DNA from: an uncultured Clostridia bacterium
Lineage (GTDB): Bacteria; Bacillota; Clostridia; TANB77; CAG-508
Direction: 5' to 3'
DNA: 7,645 nucleotides
Assembly: GCA_947584125.1 (NCBI GenBank)
Contig: CANPWI010000068.1
Location: forward strand, 1 to 7,645
Below the pieces are notes generated by a model. That model had not been told where the DNA came from and did not search any database. It saw nothing but the letters and a program-made list of their open reading frames with translations. How positions within the stretch are numbered: the stretch's first letter is position 1; each line of letters begins with the position of its first letter. Shown in pieces: positions 1 to 7,173 of the stretch. The position numbers were made by a program, and so were the translations under genes.

Positions 1-1444
1 ATTTATTAATCCATATTGATACAGACTTTCCATTTACTTTAAAATTTCCTATACCTTCTTCATCTATTATTACTTCGTCTTGTACATTTCCCACCACATC
101 TATAAATGTTTTATTTGCAAATTTTTTACCTATGTACATTCTTTTTTCTGCATATTCATTATTTGATATAAGCACAGCTAAGCCTGAATTTATATGTTCT
201 TCATCTCCTTCTCTTGTCCATCCTATACAATTTCTATTATCTATATAATCATGTAAATTACCATATGATTTTTCTTTTCTCAATTTTAGTATTGTTTTTA
301 TTTCTTCTATTGGTTGAATATTATATTTTTCTATTCCATATAAATCGCCATAAAAAATACATGGATATCCTGTATCTCTTAAAAGTATTATACTGTATGC
401 TATTGTTTTGAACCATCTTTCTATAAAACTTTCTAGTGATTGACCTGGTTGTGTATCATGATTATCTACAAATGTTACTGCTTTATATGGATTTTCTTTT
501 AATAATGTATTGTTAAATATTGTTGTTAAGTCATAGTTTGAATCTTTTGATGCATTGTAAAAATTATAATGTAATGGTACATCAAATAATGAAATTTCTC
601 CTTCTGTTTCTTCTATATATCTATGTAATTTACTAACATCTCCTGACCAATATTCCCCTACTGCAAATAATTCTTTTCCTGTTACTTTTCTTAAGTATTG
701 TATCCATTCTTTATAAAAATTAGCTGAAATATGTTTTACTGCATCTAATCTAAATCCATCTACATTTGTTAAATCTAAATACCATTTTCCCCATTTCTTA
801 CATTCTTCTGTAACTTCTTCATTTCCAAAATCTAAATCTGCTCCCATTAAATAATCATAATTTTCAAATTCTTCATCTACTGAATTTTCCCAATCTTTAT
901 CCTTAAATTTAAATAATGCTTTTTCATTATTTGCCATATTAAAATCTATACCGTCAAAATGAGTCCAATTCCACTTAAAATCTGAATATTTTCCATTTCT
1001 TCCTGGAAATGTATATTTAGTTGCTACTTTTACTGTTTCAAGTTCTGATATTGGATTTTGATGATTTTTCCATTCTACTTTATTAGCTAATATTGTTTGA
1101 ACAAAATCTGCTCCCATTTTATGATTTAGTACAATGTCTGCATAAGATTGTATTTTCACTTCTTCTAACCTTTTTATGCATTTTAAATATTCATCTTTAG
1201 AACCATATTTTGTTTTTATTGTACCTTTTTGATCAAATTCGCCTAAATCATAAACATCATATACTCCATATCCTACCTCATCTTTCCCACCAATTCCTTT
1301 ATATGCTGGTGGCAACCATACTGCAGTTATTCCTAATCTTGCTAATTCTTCTGCTTCATTATATATTTTATTCCATAAATTTTGGTTACAATTCATGTAC
1401 CATTCAAAATACTGTATTATTACTCCATTTATCATTTTTTTCAC
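1..1444 (-). CDS. amyA: Cytoplasmic alpha-amylase, GH13 family (3' end cut by window edge)
   Basis: An endo-acting enzyme that hydrolyses alpha-1,4 linkages in starch or glycogen-type glucans. The reading frame is open without a stop from 1444 to the window edge (481 residues). All four conserved GH13 regions are visible: DIVLNH at 103-108, GFRLDAVKH with nucleophile Asp234, GEYW with acid/base Glu264, and FVDNHDT with transition-state Asp330. The start QYFEWYM, the segment HDTQPGQSLES, the calcium-site-like NYDYLMGADLD near 195-205 and the final SVSIWIN align with the Bacillus licheniformis/E. coli AmyA subgroup (GH13_5), whose members run about 480-495 residues, so only a few residues should be missing. 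There is no signal peptide: the catalytic domain begins at once, so the enzyme is probably intracellular and acts on stored glucan or imported maltodextrins. I chose the GTG start at 1444 because AAAGG sits 7 bases upstream; the ATG at 1435 is three codons further in and too far from that site. The family call is very secure; the exact substrate is inference. Confidence 0.95.
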   Translation of the reverse strand, partial: MKKMINGVIIQYFEWYMNCNQNLWNKIYNEAEELARLGITAVWLPPAYKGIGGKDEVGYGVYDVYDLGEFDQKGTIKTKYGSKDEYLKCIKRLEEVKIQSYADIVLNHKMGADFVQTILANKVEWKNHQNPISELETVKVATKYTFPGRNGKYSDFKWNWTHFDGIDFNMANNEKALFKFKDKDWENSVDEEFENYDYLMGADLDFGNEEVTEECKKWGKWYLDLTNVDGFRLDAVKHISANFYKEWIQYLRKVTGKELFAVGEYWSGDVSKLHRYIEETEGEISLFDVPLHYNFYNASKDSNYDLTTIFNNTLLKENPYKAVTFVDNHDTQPGQSLESFIERWFKTIAYSIILLRDTGYPCIFYGDLYGIEKYNIQPIEEIKTILKLRKEKSYGNLHDYIDNRNCIGWTREGDEEHINSGLAVLISNNEYAEKRMYIGKKFANKTFIDVVGNVQDEVIIDEEGIGNFKVNGKSVSIWINK

Positions 1445-1451
1445 TTTATTA

Positions 1452-1456
1452 CCTTT
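1452..1456 (-). promoter_or_regulatory. Ribosome binding site selecting the GTG start of the amylase
   Basis: AAAGG on the minus strand lies 7 bases before GTG at 1444 and 16 bases before the in-frame ATG at 1435. The spacing favours GTG. The 84-base gap between the upstream gene and the amylase holds no convincing promoter of its own, so the amylase may be co-transcribed with the membrane protein gene. Confidence 0.6.
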
Positions 1457-1528
1457 ATTTTTATCATATATACTCAGCAAATTTTCATGAGCGTTTTTTT
1501 GTTGAAAACTATAGCTGATTTTATTTCA

Positions 1529-2002
1529 CTAATACATCCTATAATTATTTTTATCTGCTCTATCATCCAATTTTCTATCAAAATCTTTGTTTTTGTAAAA
1601 CCAATCTGTTTTTTTATCAGTTGGATGTGCTTTTCTGTTTTTATCAAATAATAACTCAAATAATACTGCTATTGCTAGCATTATACCAATAAAAGATAAA
1701 AAAACATTTCCATAATCTGAAATACCACCACTTCCATCTATTATTGGTTTTATTTGATTAAAAATAAATACTCCAAAATATGCTCCATAAGATATTAAGT
1801 AGATAATTGCTCCTAAAATTTTTCTTTTTATCACTAATATTATACATAGTAATGTAACAAATAATAATATTATTTCAAAATTTAAATTCATTGCTTCAAT
1901 TCCTATGTCTATTCCCATAGTTGTTGTAAATGCAATAACTACTCTAAATATCCAAAACATTACCATAAACATTACTAATAAATAACTTGCTAAATTTTTC
2001 AT
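1529..2002 (-). CDS. Four-helix integral membrane protein of unknown function
   Basis: 157 residues; I do not recognise a named family. Four hydrophobic segments are visible at about 5-27, 42-59, 62-82 and 99-119, so the protein should sit in the cytoplasmic membrane. It ends in a 38-residue, highly charged and aromatic tail (120-157) containing KKTDWFYKN, DRKLDDRADKNN and a terminal YRMY. With an even number of helices and a Lys/Arg-rich tail, the positive-inside rule puts the tail, and so the N-terminus, in the cytoplasm. A short Gly/Ser-rich loop (IDGSGGISDYGN) lies between helices 3 and 4 and would then face outward. The start is firm: AAGGAGG ends 7 bases before the ATG, and a good promoter lies just upstream. 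The gene is 84 bases before the amylase, possibly in one transcript, but nothing in the sequence ties it to sugar metabolism. The tail looks like a conserved module in other clostridial membrane proteins from memory only, which I could not verify. Confidence 0.85.
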   Translation of the reverse strand: MKNLASYLLVMFMVMFWIFRVVIAFTTTMGIDIGIEAMNLNFEIILLFVTLLCIILVIKRKILGAIIYLISYGAYFGVFIFNQIKPIIDGSGGISDYGNVFLSFIGIMLAIAVLFELLFDKNRKAHPTDKKTDWFYKNKDFDRKLDDRADKNNYRMY

Positions 2003-2009
2003 TGGTATC

Positions 2010-2016
2010 CCTCCTT
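2010..2016 (-). promoter_or_regulatory. Strong ribosome binding site of the membrane protein gene
   Basis: AAGGAGG lies 7 bases before the ATG at 2002. It falls almost exactly where the predicted transcript from the promoter at 2023-2051 would begin, so the 5' leader would be very short. Confidence 0.7.
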
Positions 2017-2022
2017 ATTTAA

Positions 2023-2051
2023 ATTTTAGCATATATGTTTTTTTTTATCAA
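2023..2051 (-). promoter_or_regulatory. Vegetative (sigma-A type) promoter with extended -10
   Basis: On the minus strand, -35 TTGATA (2051-2046) and -10 TAAAAT (2028-2023) are separated by exactly 17 bases, and the -10 is preceded by TGC, giving an extended -10 TGnTAAAAT. It lies just downstream of the spoIVA terminator and just upstream of the 157-residue membrane protein gene, so it should start a new transcription unit that may also include the amylase. Expected transcription start is near 2016. Confidence 0.75.
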
Positions 2052-2087
2052 GAAAATAAAGATTAAAATAGAAATTTCCTATTCGAT

Positions 2088-2126
2088 AAAAAATGTGTTA
2101 AGTCAAAAGACCTAACACATTTTTTT
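2088..2126 (-). terminator. spoIVA: Intrinsic terminator of spoIVA
   Basis: A strong hairpin: TGTGTTA (2094-2100) pairs with TAACACA (2113-2119), extended by an A run (2088-2093) against a T run (2120-2125), and by GTC/GAC around an AAAA loop (2105-2108) after one A/C mismatch. Read on the minus strand, the 3' arm ends in six T. The spoIVA stop codon (2127-2125) overlaps the base of the 5' arm, so the terminator starts right at the end of the gene. The structure is near-symmetric and could work both ways, but no plus-strand gene reaches it. Confidence 0.88.
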
Positions 2127-3603
2127 ATAAAATTATACAAATTAGTCCTCCACTGCCTTCGTTAATTATTCTTTCTAATGTTTCTTGTAATTTCATTTGT
2201 GCATCTTCTGGCATTCTATATAGTTTATTTTGCAATCCTTCGTTTACAAGTTCGTGTAAACTTTTTCCAAATATATTAGATTCCCATATCTTTTTAGGGT
2301 CATTTTCAAATTCTGAAAGTAAATAATTTACAAGTTCTTCTGATTGTTTTTCTGAACCAACTATTGGAGATACCTCAGTTTCTATATCTGCTCTTATTAA
2401 ATGTATTGAAGGTGCTGTTGCTTTTAATTTTACTCCAAATCTTGAACCTTGTTTAACCATTTCAGGTTCGTCAAGTATTAATTCATCCATAGAAGGTGTT
2501 ACAATACCATAACCTTTTGCTTTTACCTCTTCTAATGCATAGGCTATTTTATCATACTCTTTTTTTGTTGTTGCTAATGTTGATATTATAGAGAATAAAT
2601 CTCCTTCATTTTGTATATCTACACCTGAAATTTCGGTTAGAACCTTATAAAATAAATCATCAAGCAAGTTTATAGATAAAGTTATACTACCTGTTCCAAG
2701 TTCAATTTCATCTAAATTTGTTTTAGATATTACATCTGTACTTTGAATTTTTGAAACACAACCATCAATTTCTTTTAATATATGTATATCTGAAAAAGCA
2801 TTTTTTATATCACTATATAATGTTTTCTTTAACCAATGTTCATCTGATAATCCATCAACCCATCTTGGAAAATTAATATTTAACTGCTCTATTGGAAATT
2901 CGTAAAGTATTTTTCCAAATATATCGTTTATATCATCAAGAGTAAGTCTTGAGCAATCCATTGCTATAACTGCATTTTGATATTTTTCTTCTAGGTTATG
3001 TGCAAGTTCTTTTGTATAATCTGAATATGGATTATCAGAATTTAAAACAATAACAAAAGGTTTGTTTAATTCTTTTAATTCTTTTACAACTCTTTCTTCT
3101 GCTGCAATATAGTCTTCTCTTGGTATATCTGTAATTGTACCATCTGTTGTCATAAGTATTCCAATTGTTGAATGTTCTTGTATTACTTTTTTTGTTCCAA
3201 TTTCAGCTGCAGTTTCAAAAGGCAATTCTTCATCAGACCAAGGAGTTTTTACCATTCTTGGAACATCGTCTTCAAGATATCCTATTGCATTATTTACCAA
3301 GTATCCTACACAGTCAACTAAACGAGTTTTTAGTTTTAAATTATTTCCAAGAGTTATTTCCACTGCTTCATTAGGAACAAATTTTGGCTCAGTTGTCATT
3401 ATTGTTCTTCCTGCAGCACTTTGTGGAAGTTCATCTTTTGCCCTTTCTTTTTTATATTCATTTTCAATGTTAGGAATTACTAATAAGTCCATAAAATTTT
3501 TAATAAAGGTAGATTTACCAGTCCTTACAGGACCAACAACTCCTACATAAATATCACCATCAGTACGAGTTTGAATATCCTGATATAGATTTAAATTTTC
3601 CAT
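2125..3603 (-). CDS. spoIVA: Stage IV sporulation protein A (spore coat morphogenetic ATPase)
   Basis: SpoIVA polymerises, using ATP hydrolysis, into the basement layer of the spore coat on the mother-cell face of the outer forespore membrane, where SpoVM anchors it in Bacillus subtilis; it is also needed for cortex assembly. The product has 492 residues, the same length as the B. subtilis protein. The N-terminal domain derives from a TRAFAC GTPase fold: Walker A GPVRTGKS at 24-31 (Lys30), a Thr70-Thr71 switch region in TIMTTEPKFVPN, and Walker B-type RLVDCVGY with Asp97. Further family hallmarks are KVIQEHSTIG, TTDGTITDIPR, LDEPEMVKQGSRFGV, VGSEKQSEELV and the closing ERIINEGSGGL before a hydrophobic tip. 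The start is supported by AAGGAGG 7 bases upstream. It follows the CtpB-like protease gene by 85 bases, a gap holding a possible mother-cell (sigma-E) promoter, and is closed by a strong terminator. Nothing appears degraded, so the organism probably sporulates. Confidence 0.98.
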   Translation of the reverse strand: MENLNLYQDIQTRTDGDIYVGVVGPVRTGKSTFIKNFMDLLVIPNIENEYKKERAKDELPQSAAGRTIMTTEPKFVPNEAVEITLGNNLKLKTRLVDCVGYLVNNAIGYLEDDVPRMVKTPWSDEELPFETAAEIGTKKVIQEHSTIGILMTTDGTITDIPREDYIAAEERVVKELKELNKPFVIVLNSDNPYSDYTKELAHNLEEKYQNAVIAMDCSRLTLDDINDIFGKILYEFPIEQLNINFPRWVDGLSDEHWLKKTLYSDIKNAFSDIHILKEIDGCVSKIQSTDVISKTNLDEIELGTGSITLSINLLDDLFYKVLTEISGVDIQNEGDLFSIISTLATTKKEYDKIAYALEEVKAKGYGIVTPSMDELILDEPEMVKQGSRFGVKLKATAPSIHLIRADIETEVSPIVGSEKQSEELVNYLLSEFENDPKKIWESNIFGKSLHELVNEGLQNKLYRMPEDAQMKLQETLERIINEGSGGLICIIL

Positions 3604-3644
3604 TTATTTTCCTCCTTAAAGCTTTGTACAAAATTAACTTTATT

Positions 3645-3675
3645 AATTTATATTATCTTTTTGGAGGAATATTCC
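3645..3675 (-). promoter_or_regulatory. spoIVA: Candidate sigma-E-like promoter for spoIVA
   Basis: On the minus strand GGAATATT (3675-3668), 15 bases, then TATAAATT (3652-3645). In B. subtilis, sigma-E promoters have a -35 ending in ATATT or similar and a -10 near CATACAAT about 14-15 bases on, and spoIVA is a sigma-E gene there. The -10 here is only a partial match (T for the first C, A for the second), and the region is almost all A/T, so chance matches are easy. Predicted start near 3638 would give a leader of about 35 bases. Confidence 0.3.
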
Positions 3676-3688
3676 TAAATAATTAAAA

Positions 3689-4903
3689 TTATTTTAATAT
3701 TTCTATTGCTTTTTGTAATTGTGTATCCTTTTCTTCATCTATATTTAATCTGTTTGCAACTTCATCTGGTAGTGTAACTTCTTCATCTGGTGTTATTCCA
3801 ACATTATTTATTTTATTTCTATTTGGTGTTAAATACTCATTTGTTGTAAGTTTTATTCCTGTTCCATCTGTTAAAAACATTAGTTCTTGAATTACACCTT
3901 TACCATAAGTTTTTGTTCCTACTATTTTTGCTTTTTGATAATCTTTTAATATTCCTGATAAAATTTCTGAAGCACTTGCAGTATTTTTATTTGTTAATAC
4001 TACTATTGGCATATCTATAATAGCATCATTTTCTGATTTAATAACCTCTTCATTATTCTTTTTATCAAGAGTTATTAATAATGTTTTATCTTTTTCTATA
4101 ATCATATCTGCAATATTTAATGCTTCATCAACAATTCCACCACCATTATTTCTTAAGTCAATTATTAAAGATTTTATACCTTGTGATTTTAACTCATTAA
4201 ATTTTTCTTTAAATTCATCTGCACATTCTTCGTCAAATGAACTTATTTTTAAATATCCAATATTTTGTCCTTTTATTTCACTTTCAATATGATTTAATTT
4301 TACTTTTTCTCTTGTTATAGTAAATGTTTTTGTTTCACCTTTTCTTAGTATTTCAATCTCTACTGTTGAATTTTCTTCACCCTTTAATTTACTTGAAACA
4401 ATATCTAATTGATCTCCTTTATATTCAACTCCATCTACTTTTGTTATAACATCTCCTGATAAAATACCTGCTTTTTCTGCTGCTGAACCTTTAATTGGTG
4501 CAAGTATTAATACTTGATTATTTACAGTATCTGTAGTTATATAAACACCTACTCCATAAAAATTACCAAATGTTTCTTTTTTTATATCTTCCATTTCGTC
4601 TTTTGTATAATAACTACTGTATGGGTCATTTAGTCCTTCTATATATCCTTTTATTGCGCCATCTATAAGCTTTTCTTCATTAACCTCGCCTAAATACACC
4701 TCATCTATTAGCTTTTTGAAAGAATTAAGCCTTTGTTCTAGTTCTGTTTCATTTTGATTTTTGGAATATAATATATATTTTGTATTGTTATCTTTTCCAA
4801 TCTTTTTATACATAAATATTGTTGTTATAATAAAAGTTATAACAGCTACCATAATTACTAACATTATGGTTTTATAAATTCTTGGTTTTTTTTCTTCTTC
4901 CAT
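3689..4903 (-). CDS. ctpB: Membrane-anchored PDZ/S41 carboxy-terminal processing protease (CtpB-like)
   Basis: A serine protease that cuts proteins from or near their C-termini, acting outside the membrane. The 404 residues contain: a short cytoplasmic N-terminus (KKPRIYK), one membrane helix at about 12-32, a helical region with the typical NDPYSSYYT at 92-100, a PDZ domain from about 117 (YGVGVYI) to 198, and the S41 catalytic domain from about 215 to 375. The Ser-Lys dyad is visible as Ser310 in NTASASEI and Lys335 in TYGKGVIQ, 25 apart as in characterised Prc/CtpB enzymes, with Gln339 four residues on; LRNNGGG at 250-256 is the other S41 hallmark. It stops soon after the protease domain, with no peptidoglycan-binding domain. 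B. subtilis CtpB cleaves SpoIVFA to trigger sigma-K activation and, as I recall, its gene lies beside ftsEX, which matches the position here before spoIVA. GGAAAGGAAG 7 bases upstream supports the start. The family is certain; the CtpB role is inferred from context. Confidence 0.93.
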   Translation of the reverse strand: MEEEKKPRIYKTIMLVIMVAVITFIITTIFMYKKIGKDNNTKYILYSKNQNETELEQRLNSFKKLIDEVYLGEVNEEKLIDGAIKGYIEGLNDPYSSYYTKDEMEDIKKETFGNFYGVGVYITTDTVNNQVLILAPIKGSAAEKAGILSGDVITKVDGVEYKGDQLDIVSSKLKGEENSTVEIEILRKGETKTFTITREKVKLNHIESEIKGQNIGYLKISSFDEECADEFKEKFNELKSQGIKSLIIDLRNNGGGIVDEALNIADMIIEKDKTLLITLDKKNNEEVIKSENDAIIDMPIVVLTNKNTASASEILSGILKDYQKAKIVGTKTYGKGVIQELMFLTDGTGIKLTTNEYLTPNRNKINNVGITPDEEVTLPDEVANRLNIDEEKDTQLQKAIEILK

Positions 4904-5005
4904 TATTTATCTTCCTTTCCACTACAAATTAAGTTTATTATACAATATGGAATCATACTTTCTTATTGTACAAAAATTTCATTGTATATAAATTTAATAA
5001 TAATT

Positions 5006-5028
5006 TGGGTTACATTAAATGTAACCCA
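5006..5028 (-). terminator. Hairpin after the M23 peptidase gene, probable terminator
   Basis: A perfect 10-base-pair stem TGGGTTACAT/ATGTAACCCA with a three-base loop, starting about 34 bases after the peptidase stop codon. On the minus strand the following bases are AAATTATTATTAAATTT, T-rich but not a proper T run, so termination may be partial and the downstream protease gene may receive read-through. It could instead stabilise the 3' end of the ftsEX transcript. Confidence 0.6.
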
Positions 5029-5061
5029 TTTATATATTATTTTTATTCTTTATTTATATTC

Positions 5062-6258
5062 CTAGATAGCTCCAACTTTATTTTCTATTCCTAAATATGG
5101 ACATGGATTTACTTGATTATACAAACTGCCTTGACATACCTCAAAATGTAAATGTGGTGCATCTGATGCTCCTGTTGAACCTGAATACATTATACATGTA
5201 TCTGTAGTTACTGTTGTACCTACTGCAATTCCACTAGCTATACTACTTGCATGAGCATATCTTGTATATATTCCATTACCATGACTTATTACAACATATA
5301 AGCCCCATCCTCCACCATATCCTGATGAATTAACATATACAACTACTCCATCTGCTGCTGCATAAACTGCTGTTCCTTGTGGTGCTCTAATATCTACACC
5401 TTTATGAGCTGTACCTGCATAACTAGAATCTCCTCTTCCTCCAGGTGCATATATTGATGTTACATATTTTCCAATTCTTGTTGGCCATGCCATTGTTCCA
5501 CCAGTATATTTTTCATAATTTGCATCTTTAATTTGTGATGATTGTTCTATTTTTGCAATTTCTTGACTTATTTTTGCAATTTCTGCATTTTTTTCGTCTA
5601 TTTCTTTTTGTAATTGTTTTTCACTATCAGATAATTGTGCTACATAATTATCTTTTAATGTTTTATTGTTTTTTAATAAAACATTTGCTTTTTCTTTATT
5701 AGCTTTAGCTATCTTTACTTGTGACTCTTTTTCTTCTACTTGTTTTTTAGCTTCTTCTATTTTATTTTTTTCTTCTTCCATTTGATTTAATAAATCTGTA
5801 TCATATTGTGCAATTATTTTTATGTATTTATATTTTGATATAAAACTTTGTAAACCTTCTGATTTCAAAAGTACATCTAAGTATGATGTTTTACCTGCTT
5901 TATACTGAGCTACAAGTCTTGCTTCTAGTAGTTCTTCTTGTTCATCATAATTTTCCTGTGCTATTTGTAAATTTTGTTTTAATTCTTTTATTTGAGCTTC
6001 TAATTCGTTTAAATTTCCTTCTATTTCTGCAATTTCATTTTCTCCTTTTGTAATTTCATCCGTAAGTGCTGCAATTTCTGCCATTACTGTATTTTTTTCA
6101 TTTTGCACTCCTTCTAATTCTTCCTTAGTTTCATTTACTTGTTGCTCTAAATTTGTTTGTTGATTTTTCAGATCTGATTTTGATTCAGCATAACTAAAGC
6201 ATATCATAGATGTAATAATTATAAAACTAATTAAAACTGCTATTATTTTTTTAGTCAT
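5062..6258 (-). CDS. Secreted coiled-coil murein hydrolase with M23 (LytM) peptidase domain, probable FtsEX partner
   Basis: A predicted zinc metallopeptidase that cuts peptide cross-links in peptidoglycan at the division site or along the wall. The 398 residues contain: a signal peptide (KK then a hydrophobic core at 5-20, likely signal peptidase I cut after FSYA at 24), coiled coil at about 27-110, a break with AQYKAGKTSYLDVLL at 117-131 as seen in PcsB/CwlO/EnvC-type proteins, a second coiled coil at about 155-240, and a C-terminal M23 domain from about 255. All metal and catalytic residues are present: His285 and Asp289 (HKGVD), His336 (YAH), and His369/His371 (HLHFEV). It is therefore probably active itself, unlike E. 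coli EnvC, whose LytM domain is degenerate and only activates amidases. It starts 15 bases after ftsX, with its AAGGAGG site (6274-6268) overlapping the ftsX stop codon, indicating co-expression. In other Firmicutes the coiled coil docks on the outer loop of FtsX. Cys20 is not in a lipobox. Confidence 0.93.
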   Translation of the reverse strand: MTKKIIAVLISFIIITSMICFSYAESKSDLKNQQTNLEQQVNETKEELEGVQNEKNTVMAEIAALTDEITKGENEIAEIEGNLNELEAQIKELKQNLQIAQENYDEQEELLEARLVAQYKAGKTSYLDVLLKSEGLQSFISKYKYIKIIAQYDTDLLNQMEEEKNKIEEAKKQVEEKESQVKIAKANKEKANVLLKNNKTLKDNYVAQLSDSEKQLQKEIDEKNAEIAKISQEIAKIEQSSQIKDANYEKYTGGTMAWPTRIGKYVTSIYAPGGRGDSSYAGTAHKGVDIRAPQGTAVYAAADGVVVYVNSSGYGGGWGLYVVISHGNGIYTRYAHASSIASGIAVGTTVTTDTCIMYSGSTGASDAPHLHFEVCQGSLYNQVNPCPYLGIENKVGAI

Positions 6259-6273
6259 GTTAGTTTTCCTCCT

Positions 6274-7173
6274 TTAAACTTTTAAATATTTTCTCATTGA
6301 ATTCATACTACCAATAATTCCTATTCCTATACCTAATATTAGGTATACTCCAATAACTAATGAAACCATATCTGCAAAGCTTACAAAGCTTAATTGTAAT
6401 TTTATTACTATTTCATTTAGCATTAATTTGTTTATAATTACATTATATGCTACACCAACTATAACAATAGAAAGCATAGCTGCAATTAAGCCTATTATAA
6501 TACCTTCTACTATAAATGGCCATCTAATAAATCCATTTGTTGCTCCTACATATTTCATAATTGATATTTCTTTTCTTCTTGCATATACTGTAAGTTTTAT
6601 TGTGTTAGATATAATAAATATTGATATAACAACTAAAATTATTAGTATTATTAATGATACAATACGAATTCCTTTTGCTAATCCCATAAGTGTTGTTATT
6701 GTATCGTTTTCAGTTGTAATGTCTTCTACTTTATCTATTTGTCTTATTTGAGATTGTATTTGTTCATTTAACTCTAATTTATCTAATGTAACCATAAATG
6801 ATGGTGGAAATATCTTTTTTTCTTCAATTCCATCTAACAAATTTGGGTTACTTTGAAACTCTTCTTTTACCTGTGTAAATGCATCTTCTCTTGATATATA
6901 TGTAATTTTGTTTACACCATCTATTTTGTTTAATTCACTTTCTACTTTTTTTATTTCTTGATCTGATACATCATTGTATAAAAAAACTTGTAATCCTTGT
7001 GATTGTAATATTTCTTGCATCATGTGTTCAACATTTTCACCTACTGTAAAAAATAATCCAAAAATGAACATGGCTGCACACATTATTATTAAACATGATG
7101 CTGTTGATTTTTTATTTTTAAATACATTTTTAAATCCATCGCCTATTAAATAACCTATAATATTATATTTCAC
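6274..7173 (-). CDS. ftsX: Cell division ABC transporter permease-like protein FtsX
   Basis: The membrane half of FtsEX, which passes ATP-driven movement of FtsE across the membrane to cell-wall hydrolases rather than transporting a solute. From the GTG at 7173 it has 299 residues: a cytoplasmic N-terminus, helix 1 at about 27-46, a large outer domain at about 47-168, helix 2 at about 170-190, helix 3 at about 218-243 and helix 4 at about 268-290, the standard FtsX topology. The family signature RRKEISIMKYVGATNGFI (199-216) lies in the inner loop before helix 3, where it would contact FtsE. The start is uncertain: GTG at 7173 has AAGGTGG 8 bases upstream and gives a normal FtsX N-terminus (KYNIIGYLIGDGFKN); ATG at 7179 is only 2 bases from that site, and ATG at 7197 lacks one. 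With GTG the gene overlaps ftsE by 11 bases, suggesting translational coupling. The next gene encodes the probable target hydrolase. Confidence 0.95.
   Translation of the reverse strand: MKYNIIGYLIGDGFKNVFKNKKSTASCLIIMCAAMFIFGLFFTVGENVEHMMQEILQSQGLQVFLYNDVSDQEIKKVESELNKIDGVNKITYISREDAFTQVKEEFQSNPNLLDGIEEKKIFPPSFMVTLDKLELNEQIQSQIRQIDKVEDITTENDTITTLMGLAKGIRIVSLIILIILVVISIFIISNTIKLTVYARRKEISIMKYVGATNGFIRWPFIVEGIIIGLIAAMLSIVIVGVAYNVIINKLMLNEIVIKLQLSFVSFADMVSLVIGVYLILGIGIGIIGSMNSMRKYLKV

Noticed and set aside
214..1518. Plus-strand open frames rich in Leu, Phe, Tyr and Ile at 214-411 and 1210-1518
   Set aside because: They lie antisense to the amylase, whose frame carries all catalytic motifs; their composition is what AT-rich antisense sequence gives, and they lack ribosome sites.
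1445..1528. Search for a catabolite-repression operator or promoter before the amylase
   Set aside because: No sequence close to the cre consensus and no paired -35/-10 with acceptable spacing was found.
1382..1659. Short frames on both strands across the gap between the amylase and the membrane protein gene
   Set aside because: They overlap two better-supported genes, show low-complexity composition and no credible start signals.
3165..3374. Plus-strand open frame antisense to spoIVA
   Set aside because: It has repeated Leu/Phe/Gln composition and lies opposite a conserved part of SpoIVA.
3682..3698. AT-only inverted repeat ATTAAAAT/ATTTTAAT at the end of the CtpB-like gene
   Set aside because: It is all A/T, expected by chance in this composition, and too weak to act as a terminator.
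4937..4942. TATAAT on the minus strand upstream of the CtpB-like gene as a promoter -10
   Set aside because: The hexamer is perfect and well placed (about 34 bases before the ATG), but no acceptable -35 lies 16-18 bases upstream and it lacks an extended -10, so I do not call a promoter.
5102..5506. Cysteines 355, 375 and 386 in the M23 domain, with Cys20 as a possible lipidation site
   Set aside because: The residues before Cys20 (SMI) do not form a lipobox, and a signal peptidase I site after Ala24 fits better; the other cysteines show no recognisable motif.
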